Source: Trichaptum fuscoviolaceum (taxonomy: Eukaryota > Basidiomycota > Agaricomycetes > Hymenochaetales > Trichaptaceae). Taken from it: a stretch of 64,000 nucleotides of DNA. This document shows positions 34,295-44,756 of the stretch, in pieces. How positions within the stretch are numbered: position 1 is the stretch's first letter; every line of letters starts with the position of its first letter. The notes beneath the pieces were generated by a model, which saw only the letters and a list, made by a program, of their open reading frames with translations, had not been told where the DNA came from and did no database searches. The stretch is from NCBI GenBank assembly GCA_910574455.1, contig CAJSYZ010000001.1, forward strand, positions 1,967,424 to 2,031,423. The letters are read 5' to 3'. A program made the translations under genes and the position numbers.

Positions 34295-37200
34295 ATGTTC
34301 GATCGCACGGACAACTCAACTCTGTCTAGGCTGGAGCCTCATGTGGCAGCCATCTTGAGAGCACTGTACCAGGTGGGGGAGGCTTCCAATGTTGGCCTCT
34401 TGAACGGTGTCGCTGGCGTTGGCTCGCTCGTGCTGGAAAAATGCATGGTAGGTCACTATTGCCCTCACGAGTACCAGCGACTATTCTAAAATTTCGCAGC
34501 TTGCGACAAGGAACCAAGACCAGGCTAGACATTTATCTGAAAGAATTTTTGACCTTCTCCAGGCGATACAGACGCACGCTTACGACAGTCAGGAATTGAC
34601 TCCGCCAGAAGAAGAATTTCTTGTGAGACTAATGGAGTAGGTGCTTCAGTAATGCCGGAGAGAGTGCGCATTAACGCATCTCTTGACAGAACACTCCAGG
34701 AAATTGAAGCTGATGTAAAAGTCTGCCTCGGAAAGCGATCAATTTTCGCCCGGGTAGCTGGAAAGGCCGACGCTGACTTACGCATCCTTCAGAAGCAAGA
34801 AAGCCGGATGAGAGATGCACTGGCAAAATACCAGGTAGTGGCTCCTTGTCGTAGAACAAGATCCGTTCACGCATTGCTAACAGCAATATAGGCCATGATA
34901 CACATCGATATAAGAAAAGCTTTGGTGTCCCATAAGACCCAACTCAAAATCAGCCACGAACAAATAAAGGAGTATTTTCATGCCATGGCAGCTGAAGTTG
35001 CTTCCAGTATTAAGCAAAACAAGAGCAAGGTACGCACACAATTGTTATTGTCTTCTTGGAAGTACGAAGCTCACTTCAATAACAAGGGAAATCAGGAAAT
35101 GTATTCCTATAAATGTTTGATATGGATTCGAAATAACTTTGCTTCTTAGCATCAATGCTCTATTCGAGACTCACAGGCCATCGCCAATCTTTCTCGGACG
35201 TGATCACGAGATAGAGACTATTGTCACCTCACTCAAGAATGATGTTGCAGCAAATTTGGCAATCCTCGGTGCTGGCGGGATTGGTCTGCATTTCTAGATT
35301 ATTAATGCCACGTAGGTGACCCGCTGATGAGTAACATTAGGGAAGACAACTCTTGCAAAACAAGTTTTGCACCATCCTGTGACCGGACAGTTGTACAAAG
35401 CTCGCCGATACTTTGTATCTTGTGAGGCTGCAACCGATTCGGATACCTTCTTGAATTTACTCGGCGGTCAATTGGGACTCACAGGGAGGGATCTCTTGAG
35501 ACAGACGCTCAATTTTCTTCAGAATCCGAATCCGACGTTATTAGTCCTAGACAACTTTGAGAGTCCCTGGGACTCACCGGAAAATTCGCAAGTAGAGGAG
35601 TATCTCGCAGCGTTGTCGAATTTAAAAGGAGTCGCTTTGATCGTCACACTGCGAGGCAGCGAGAGACCTTCCAAAGTCAAATGGTCTCGCCCATTTTTGC
35701 CGGCACTTGATCGTTTGGACAGGAGCTCTGCTCGTCAACTATTCTTCGCAGAGGCTGATTGCGATCAAGCCGATCCAGCTGTTGACGGACTTTTGGCTAG
35801 GGTGGATTACATTCCTCTCGCTATAACGCTACTATCTTCGATGGCTCAGGTGGAGGACCCAACGCGACTCCTCGAGCGCTATGACAAAGAGAACACGGCC
35901 ATGCTTACAAGGAACGACGATCGCAGATCCAGCGTCGACGTTTCTATCACGTTGTCATTGAATTGCCATAGGATGAACAGGATACCAGAAGCACGGGATC
36001 TCCTTTCGGCGTTAGCGCTCTTGCCAGATGGTCTCAGCGAAAGACTCTTTGGCGTCATATTCAAGTGTCAGCCCAGATCAAACGCAGCTTTGACTGTCTT
36101 GAAACAAACAGCTCTCACGTACGTTTCAGGAAAGGGCGACAACGCGACGATTCGAGTCCTGGCACCAATCAGACAGTATATGCTTGACCATCATCAACCA
36201 CCTCCCATGTTACTCTACTCACTAGAGATGTATGCTATTGCGCGTGCCGAAAACTCCGCCAAAATAGGCGCTACGGACGGCAAAGCGATAGCTCAGGATC
36301 TTTTACCCGAGATCAGGAATATGCATGCCGTATTGATAGCAACGTTGAGGGACTACATTACGTGCATGGGTGTTTGGCGTGACGGGCAGCCCATTGGACA
36401 GACAATCCAAGCGGCAATCCAATTGACGAGAGTTTATCGGTTCACATCGAGGGGTTCTAAGCAGACCTGTGAACTGGCCATAGAAGCCGCCAAGAAAGCG
36501 AAGGCGGAGAGGTTGCACGCCGAAGCGATATATGTGCTTGCGCAACTTTACCATCGATGCTTCAACGAATATGCCAAGGCGGAGGAGCTGGTGCTGTCGG
36601 CTATAGCTCTGTACAGTCAACAAGACGATATACATAACATGGCTGGTAAGTTTTCTATATTGCGGTAATAGCCTACTAATATAACTACGCTGCAGAGGCG
36701 TATCATCTCCGTGGTGTCCTTGCTAGCATGTCTTCACGGCCAAATTCTGAAGTCGTTTCGCTGTATGAACTTGGATTGCAATTCTCTAAGAAGTCAAGAA
36801 ACAAGCGTTGCGAGGTAAGTGGCATCTATAATCACTGCATCTTGGAAGTGACTTCCAACCTAATCATACCGAAAGGCGAAATGTCTTTCTAACCTATCTG
36901 AAGTCAAAGCAAATCTCGGTTTCAATGATGAAGCGATGAAACTGAGTGAACAAGCACTCGAGATATTTAACGAGCTCGGGGACTTCACAAATATGGGATT
37001 CACTTCTTTTTGGCTGGGCCGAATTGCGGAACAGCGATCGCGATATTCTGTAGCTAAAAGATACTACGGGAAGTCAACGGAATACTTCAGAGGATCGGGG
37101 AGCCTGAGGGATGTTGTTCGACCCCTCAATCAACTAGGAGACATCGCCTACATTCAATGCGACTTTGCATATGCCCTACTGCAACTCAATGATGCTATGG

Positions 37201-37991
37201 AAATCCTCGAGAAACTCGGAGAGGAGAACAAAGGGTTAGCCTCTTATGTTCTCGTCAGCAGGGCGTTGGTCTACTCTGCGATGTGTGAATCGGACAAGGC
37301 GAGCTCGGATGTACAAAGAGCGATGGCGAACTTCCAGAACTCAAAGGATAAATACGGCCAAGTGCAGTGCCTTGTATGCCTCGGGGATATTGCGTACCGG
37401 AGAAAGGAGAATAAGAACGCAGAGGCTTATTATCGGGATGCGATCTCTATGGCGGAGGAAAGGAAACAATATAAGGAATTGGGTCTGGCCAAGCAACAGA
37501 TGTCAAAACTTCTCATGCGCGATGAGAAGCTGGAAGAAGCAGCCCAGGTTTGCTCGTCAGCTTTTCAAACCTTCGTCTTGTTGAGTGATATATACGGGAA
37601 GGCCAAATCACTACTTGCGCTCGGTGATATATTGCTCGTGATGGGGAACGTTGCGAGCGCGGAGTCATCGTATGCTGCTGCATTACATTTTCTGCGATCC
37701 CTCCACGCAGTGCATGGAATCGCTGAATGCCTGCTTGGATTAGGGAAAGTAGCGAAGGTGAAGAAAATGGAGAAGGAAGGGAGGTGGTTCTTGCGAGAAG
37801 CTGAGGGGTTTTTTGCGAAGTTAAGTGATCGCGATGGGACGGCCGAGTGCTTGGAAGTACTGGAGGAATTAAATAGCGAACTAGCGGAACCCCCTACCTT
37901 GAACTCTGTGGTCAGAGCTACATCTGAGGAGTTGGAGGTCTCCGACATCATGGAAAGGAGAGAATCTGCGAGAATCTTAGTCCCAGCATAA
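34295..37991 (+). CDS. NLR/STAND protein: MLKL-like N-terminal bundle, NB-ARC ATPase, TPR repeats
   Basis: Eight exons: 34295-34447, 34500-34636, 34690-34834, 34892-35061, 35150-35283, 35341-36645, 36696-36814, 36876-37991; about 1092 aa. The N-terminal helical part (about 20-190; NVGLLNGVAGVGSLVLEKCM, LVRLMETLQEIEADV) resembles the MLKL/HeLo-like four-helix domain found on fungal NLRs. The NB-ARC shows Walker A GAGGIGKTTL (242-251), Walker B LLVLDNFE (313-320), LIVTLRGSERP and the PLA motif (405-407). TPRs fill about 615-1050. Such proteins act as regulated ATPase switches. The TPRs sense a ligand, and a MLKL-like end would attack membranes in heterokaryon incompatibility or defence. The exon 4/5 junction is the weakest; the model given is the one that keeps frame. 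The start could lie upstream. A phase-1 intron cuts the Walker A glycine codon. Confidence 0.82.
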
Positions 37992-38232
37992 TGATTTACA
38001 AACATGACGTTCCATTTCTTTCACATAATCAGAAGGCTTCATGGGGTGGTGTAGATCAAACATAGGGTTATATTGACTGGATTGTGAATGTGCAAGTAAT
38101 GACTGCAAATCGTATACTAGTACGTCATAGAAAGTGCCAACCAATCAAATCGCGTCCGTTGACTATAAAACCTGTACGCATTCTTCACCTCACGTCGAGT
38201 CTACACAGATCAAGCGTGTCGACGACTGTGAG
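37992..38232. other. Intergenic, NLR 3' end to FMP25-like gene
   Basis: This 241-bp interval holds the NLR terminator and the next promoter. An open frame runs upstream of 38233 without an ATG, so it is not used. Confidence 0.45.
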
Positions 38233-40543
38233 ATGCTTCGTCCATCTGTCCAACGGAGGGCGTTTCGCCAGGCCTCACAGCTTACACGAGCTCAGGTTCG
38301 CTCTAAGCAGAGTTCAGCTTCAGTCGCAAAACCCGGTCCTTCAAGTGAACCTGGCCCCTCCATTGCAAAGAAGGTTGTGCCTCTGGCCTTGATCACCGTC
38401 GGGGCGCTGGGTCTAGCATATGTTTCTGCTAGGAAGCGGCCTGTCCAGAATGATGCAGCTAGTCACGATTTATCTGGAGCGCAAGCAAATGGTACCAAGA
38501 GCTCTAAAGCCCCGGGTTTAGCTCTTGATGATGAACACCTTCTCTCGATTGCGTGGGGGTCAAACAAGTGAGCTAGACATATTGAAGACTGCTGTAGTAG
38601 CTACGCTGAAACCGACACTCGATGTACTAGGACATATCTCATCTCACCCAATACACCTGAGGTCGAGTATCTCCAGTCACCTTCGACTATTACATGGCTA
38701 AAAGACATCGCTCTCCGTGACCTTGCTTTGCACGAGAGACACGGCGCTTGTGTTGACGCGAGAGGAGATGTGTACCAGTGGGGGGCCGCATACCGAGGGG
38801 AAGGCAACGCCAGCAATGAACCGGTTTTAAGCCTGAAGGGCAAGGCGAGTGCCAGATTTAATTTAATACATGTTCAGAATCCTGAAAGATTTGAATATTG
38901 ATAGGATATTATAAGTGTTCAAGTCAGCCCAACGCGAGTCTTTGCTCTTTCGTCCTCAGGTAAAATTTACACACTCGCGTCGGAGAATGAGAAACAGAAT
39001 GACACTGTACCGACGAAGTCATCGTCTTGGTCTCCCTCCAGTTGGATATTCGGCGAGGACCAGACTACAGGCTTCGAAGAGTTAAGCTCAGATCAGAACT
39101 TGGGCAGAGGCGAAAGGTAGCTCATGGCTTCTCTACATATTTGACTTTTTCTGACCCTTTGGGATAATACAGGTTTGTGTCTATCTCTGCCGGGAAGGAC
39201 CACTTGTTGGCAGTCACTTCAGAAGGGCGTGCATTTGCTCACCCAATCTCAAAAAATGCGAATGCGTATGGGCAGCTGGGTTTCCGCAAGCTTACGCTGC
39301 CGTCTCAGTCGGGTCCTAGCACAGGATCGGGTTCGCGGGTTGAAGTCGAGCTCGTTCCGAAGGCCATTGCAGATCCGTTCTTGAGGATGTCGCCCAACCA
39401 AAGGACACGCCGTGATCTCTTGCCGTCCTCTGCTATCGTACCGCCTTCTTCACCGGCCAATTCAACTACCCGAGCGGATGCTGCGGGCAAATCCTCCGTC
39501 AACATCCCGGAGTTGGAAGACACTTCTCTGCGATTCTGCGATCGATTGTTTGAGATTCCTTCTCTGCGTGGCATCAAGGTAAGGCAGGCTGTGGCCGGTG
39601 CACGGTCCAGCTTTGTTCGTACGGTGGAGGACAGGGTATTGGCCTGGGGTGCGAATGAATATGGGTACGGTGAACACATTTCTTACAATAGACGGTATCT
39701 GATGCGCCTATGCACTGCTTCTTAGCCAGCTAGGGCTGGGTTCAACAATGACCATAGATACAATCACAGTGCCTACGGAAGTTGTGTTCACAAAAGGGAC
39801 GTCATCAAGAGCTCGCTCGCAATGCGTAGATATCCGAACGGGTTCGTCTTGTGTTTCTATTGTTGAAACTTAATGTGGTACATCTTCGGCTGAAACTTCT
39901 TCGATGATGATAGGCGGCGACTTGACGTTCTTCATTGTTGAGCGGAGCGATGGTAGCTTCATCAGGACTACTGATGTTCTATCTTGCGGAATGGGCCAGT
40001 GGGGAGGGTTGGGTACAGGTTTATACAGCACTGCACAGGGAAGTCCAACGAGGGTGAAGACAATAAGTGGACTCCTAGAATGTATATCTCATCCTCATCA
40101 CATCATGAAAGTTTACTGATGCAACAATAACAGTCAGCGAGAAAACTCAAAACCTCCAGCCAGTGGTTCCGTACGCGTTGTCTGTCTCACCAACAGGACA
40201 TGTTCTGCTCACACTCGACACTCTGGCTAGAGCCGGGCCCGGCTTAGACCAGAGTAGTGGGCGTGATCTTCTTGTTTGGGGTGCGAATCGAGAATATCAG
40301 CTTGGGAATGGGAAGCGGGCGAGCCTGGCTACGCCGACGACGCTTGAATTGCCTGGGCTACCGCATAGCGTTCAGCTGGAAGGCGATGCCGAGAGCAAAG
40401 GTCGATTGATGCTGATGAAGAGACGTGCGAAAGAGGTTAAAGATATGCAAGGGAGAAGTTGGAGGAGAAATGTGGATGTCGAGCAGTGCGCTGTGGCTGG
40501 CTGGGGATCGAGTCTCATATACTGGAAAATCTGCAAGCCTTGA
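38233..40543 (+). CDS. FMP25: Mitochondrial RCC1-repeat protein, FMP25/RCC1L type
   Basis: Seven exons, 38233-38567, 38631-38844, 38905-39116, 39173-39664, 39726-39841, 39914-40081, 40134-40543, give 648 aa. An Arg-rich, acid-poor N-terminus (MLRPSVQRRAFRQ) suits a mitochondrial presequence, and one hydrophobic helix (VVPLALITVGALGLAYV, about 48-64) fits an inner-membrane anchor. RCC1-type blades follow: VYQWGAAYRGEG, VSISAGKDHLLAVTSEG, LAWGANEYGQLGLG, LSCGMGQWGGLG and LLVWGANREYQLGNG. Yeast Fmp25 is an inner-membrane protein needed for complex III assembly; animal RCC1L acts on mitoribosomes. The second intron (38845-38904) has a GC donor (AAG|GCGAGT). A Ser/Thr/Pro-rich insertion near 400-440 breaks the propeller repeat pattern. 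BCS1, another complex III factor, is 20 kb away. Confidence 0.85.
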
Positions 40544-41504
40544 AATGTCTCAAGTATTATTATTAATTCACTACTGCACATCCCAGCTCATTTCATCACT
40601 CATACTTGTTACTTGTGAGGCCGTGGCCAGTGTACCTCGCATCAGATTTGCGTTAAGCTGCCTTGACGACGCCGCCCATTCGTGAATTCCTGTGCTTGGG
40701 TTTGGTTGGCTCGGAAATAGCCGATGCGGGTCCGCTCTCAGTCGCCCACTGGACAGAGTTTGAGGCGCAGCGTGCCCTCTCTCCCTCAACGTCGACGCCC
40801 CCTTCCCTCGACCCCTGTATACCCACCACACCCACCATCGCTGTACCCAGCAGTGCACACCCGACACGACAGCTGCCTTGTCGTTCTTTACTTTCATCAT
40901 CACTGTCGCCTAATAACTACTTCATCCGTGAATTAGTGCTTCGTTAAAGTTCGACCTCTGCGGACCGCTTCCGCAGTAGCGAGACAACCGAGGAACGCCT
41001 TTCAGTTGATAACTTGTCCAGGGCTCGGATAGTCTGCAGGCATATAGGGAGCAGTCTTGAGCTCGTCTTAATCGGCTTGAAGCTCAGACTGAGCACCTTT
41101 ATTTCCTGCATTGTACTTCCATCACGCCCATTATCTAATCTCAAACCACTGCCAGTGTGGTCGAGTCAACTCGAGTCATCCAACTTGATTCATAGTGAAT
41201 CATACTAGTAGCGCCTTAGCTTCTTCGAGGAGACGGCTGCGCTGTGATCCATACTTAATTGATTTAACGGACACTGGCAGCGTCTTACCCTATCACTCAT
41301 CAGTTGCTCTTGGTTTCCTGTTGCGCAGGCAATAGATTCTGCATCTATTTCGCGCGACACTCTCCCTTATAATCAGTCAAACAAAACACCAAGCTCGTAG
41401 CGGCGCTTGCTTCTGGTGGCTTGCGATATATACTCAACCAATTGAGCTAACAAATCGACTCTCTCCTGACACTATTTCGACACTCTTGCACGATAATTAC
41501 ACTT
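40544..41504. other. Intergenic region before the repeat-bearing protein gene
   Basis: This 961-bp gap holds the FMP25-like 3' end and the next promoter and leader. ORFs on both strands around 40570-40950 are short, overlap and lack motifs. No RNA gene was seen. Confidence 0.45.
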
Positions 41505-43470
41505 ATGACGACTTCAATGACAAACTCGAATCCCGACCTTGGCTCATCCGAGCCTTTGACCACGTCTGGGGGAGCGGATTCTCTCATCCATTCTTTTGAC
41601 CAACTGTCTTTACAAGTGCCAGGCACGACGAATGACGTTGTGGAAGAAGAAATCCTGTGGCCCCGATCGGCACAGATGGACACCCTGTCAAGCACAATAC
41701 CCTCAAGCGTTAGCTTCGACATGTCTGAGGACCTGTCTGACACCGTAGAAGGCTTCGTTCTCGTTCGGGGCGATTATGGCTCGAAAACTTACACCCCACG
41801 CCCACGAGGCGCCCATGGCCACCGCTCGACGAAGAGCGAGTCTGCCGTGGCTTCAATCGCCTCTCCCGCTCCGACTGGGCTTGAGCATCCAACTGCGACT
41901 CCTGCAGCGATAATGCGGGGATCCATGGCCGAGCGTTGGGACTACGCATTTGCGCATGGGCCGGGTAAAGGCGCTGCCCGGACGCCGGTCGATGGCCATG
42001 ATGCTGGAGAGGCAGATTCCAAGTTGAGGGAGAGCAAGAAAAAGTGGTCTGAGGAGCTGGAGGGCGTAGATGTAACTGCGGAGATGCAGCGGCCTGTACT
42101 CACCTCGAGTGTCGATACACAGGCACAGCAGGCCCCTGCGCGACCACACTCGACTGGGGAGATTACATCGGCTTCTCGGCCCGATGCGTATCGTCCAGAT
42201 GCCGAGAAGACCTCGACGAAACGCGGGCGGTCGAAGAAGAGCAAGGGGAAGGCAGTGAAGCCGGGGCAAGGATCCGAATCCGGATCCGGTGCTGAAGCTA
42301 CTGGTGCCACGTCAGAGCCTCAGGTTCAGGCCCACTCGCAGAAAAGTAAGCTCAAGGCAAAGGCTGCGGCGCGGTCGAACACTGCACGGTCACCGAGTCC
42401 CGCGGCGTGCACCTCAAGTTCGGGCGCTGCGCCGGTACCACTTCATTGGTCAAAGATCGCGAAACGCAGTGTGGGTTCGGTGAAGGATAGTGACAACACG
42501 ACTACGCATGACAAGGAAAAGGAGATTCAGCAGGAGCCCATATCTGAGGCGGGCGCTGCGCGAGTGCCACTTCATTGGTCACAGATTGCAAAACGCTCGG
42601 TGAAGCAGAGTGTCAGCACGAATACCAGTGATAAGGAAATCGGAAGGGAGATTCACCAGGAGCTCAACTCTGAGCTGGGCGCTGCGCGAGTGCCATTGCA
42701 TTGGTCAGAAATTGCGTCTGGGAAGCGAAGGCGTAGAGCAAGTTCGGCGAAGCAGACAGACAACGAAAATGAGAACGAAAAGGACAAGGACGTTCAGCAG
42801 CAGGGCAAGCTGAAGGGGAAGGCGAAACCAAAGCGCCTGGGGCGTAAGAAGGAGGTGCAGATAGAAGGGATGGGGGAGGAAGTCATCGCCCCATCGCCCG
42901 CTCCGTCCACGCCTAGAGGGCTGGGACAGAGGTCTGTTGTTGACGACGTATCGGAGAACGGGGATTTCCCGTCGTTGGAAGTGATGAGGCTTGAGAAGGA
43001 CCGTTTGTTGATAACGGCGTATGATGAAGCCGTGAAATTTATGAACTCGTACGTTTAACTTCTTTATTACTCTTCCCTCTTCACTCATTCATGGCCGTGC
43101 TCTTTTCCATCTATTTATAATCAGGTTTATACAGCATCCGTACTATTATACTTCGAAGGCCTCGCGCCTGACTTTTCTGCAGGCGCTGATCGTAGAACTG
43201 GGGCTCGTGTCTGTGCACGACCCGAAATTGGCGCTGCCGTCTACACTAACTTCTGCGCGGGCGATGATCAAGTCGCATGCGTTCTTGAACGTGCGGGACT
43301 ACCTTGCCGTCCGGGCAGAAGGCCTCGAGGCGCTCCGGCATGCGATGCATCCGAACCGAAAGGCGCTTGTGCGGGACCTCAGGCGGGGAAGCAAGAAAGG
43401 TCGACGCGCTCCTATACAGTGGGTAAAGGAGACGGGCCTGACGGTGCTCCTTGTCAGTTGCCGTTCTTAG
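41505..43470 (+). CDS. Agaricomycete-type protein with disordered N-terminus, WSxIA repeats and C-terminal conserved region
   Basis: Two exons, 41505-43048 and 43125-43470, give 629 aa. Residues 1-500 are disordered: acidic at first, then Lys/Ser-rich with a bipartite-type basic stretch (KRGRSKKSKGKAVK). Three tandem units of 42-43 codons start at residues 307, 350 and 392 with GAA(P/R)VPLHWS(K/Q/E)IA. After the intron, the C-terminus looks folded (KFMNSFIQHPYYYTSKASR ... SHAFLNVRDYLAVR ... RRAPIQWVKETGLTVLLV). It has the look of a domain widespread in Agaricomycetes, though I cannot name it. Basic patches hint at a nuclear or RNA-associated role, but function is unknown. The intron is phase 2 with a good GTACGT donor; reading through it would give a stop within three codons. 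Confidence 0.75.
42423..42729 (+). repeat. Three in-frame tandem coding repeats, 129- and 126-bp period
   Basis: Units begin at 42423, 42552 and 42678 with GGCGCTGCG followed by codons for a VPLHWS core. The cores are nearly identical in DNA, while the spacers between them have diverged in sequence. The pattern points to local duplication followed by selection on the short motif. Confidence 0.8.
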
Positions 43471-44756
43471 ACTCACCAACCACCACTTGTTGGTTTTGGC
43501 TACCTGTATGGACCTTCTTGGGAAGAGAGATTCACGTGTATGATTAAGAAGATGTTTGTACTTTGATTGAAATCTTTTTGCTGAACTTTGGCCTGCGCGC
43601 CTTTCCCCAGCAGCTTGTTTGCCTTATATTAGCTAAACGTCCGTTATCTTCTGTGGAAGTTGTTCTTAGTGTACTTGTATTTCTAGACAATTGGCTAAAA
43701 GCTATGCATCAACATCCTTCTCACCCTGTACTTCTGCTGTGCGATATATGGTTGTCAAGTGGAAGAACACATAAAGGTCTGTATCAATGATTGATGCCAA
43801 TAGTCCCTCTCATATGCACGCCGGCGACAAAAATGAATTCTAGCGTGGGAAGTCCGAGGTTGAATAGGAAACGGTCTCGAGCCACGGGAGCGATCAATAT
43901 GCGCTGCATTATGTAATATTAGAATGACGCGCCGATCAGTATTTGGGGTTTCCGCGCCATTCCATATCAGGATGAATGGCCTGACATTTTGGAAATTCCA
44001 CGTGTGAAATCAATCCTAATTTTAAATTCCAAAATGCAGAACAGGGGGCCCAAGCGTTTAGATTAGACGGAGACGGGAACTGCGCTCAGGAGGGGGATAG
44101 CCCGCTGCGCACGAGTCAAGCACAGGCTAGTATGCTATGAGTACCAAACAAAGGGGGGAAAACGTGCAGTCCACGACCGAGGGTGGTCAGCATGGGCCTT
44201 GTGATGTGGGCATCCATTATTCCATTGTTCAGCCAGTCCTTATGGAGAAAGGGCGTCGAGAGAGATTCGATTCGGGAGGGGAAAAAAGTTGAGCGACGGA
44301 AAAAGAGGCGTCAGACGCGTCAGGCCCAGAAGCTTGGATCGCGTACGGGGTAGCGACATGCCGGGCTCTGCCGGACACGGTGGCTATGCGCGCGGTTATC
44401 GGAAATGGAAATGAACTGCTCAATAAGGTAAGTCAGCACGAGACTAGGCCAGATATAGGGGCGTGTTCTGATGCCGTGTCTCCACTTTAGCCCTTGGTCC
44501 CTTGGTAAGTGCTAGTCCCCCGTCGCTCGTAAAGAAGCCCACCAAAAGCCCCTGCTCATATCTTTTCAACTCCCCTCCCACATCCATCCTCCCTTCCACG
44601 CTTCGCTCCCGTACCATCTCTACACCCTCATCGCCCAACTTCTCTTCGTCGCTGGCCGACCCGACGACGACGACGACAACGACGACGACAACAACACGCT
44701 CACGACCCCGTCTGCACACACAATAATCTCCGGAACCGTATGAACTAATCTCGTTA
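43471..44756. other. Intergenic region before the GDS1-like gene
   Basis: This 1.3-kb gap has no supported coding region. The last ~250 bp are strongly pyrimidine-rich, as in fungal leaders, and contain a GAC/AAC triplet microsatellite (listed separately). The middle part (43790-44200) shows nothing recognisable. Confidence 0.45.
44662..44696 (+). repeat. GAC/AAC trinucleotide microsatellite
   Basis: About 11 consecutive triplets of GAC with some AAC lie 60-95 bp upstream of the ATG at 44757, probably within the 5'-UTR. Such tracts vary in length between strains. Confidence 0.7.
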
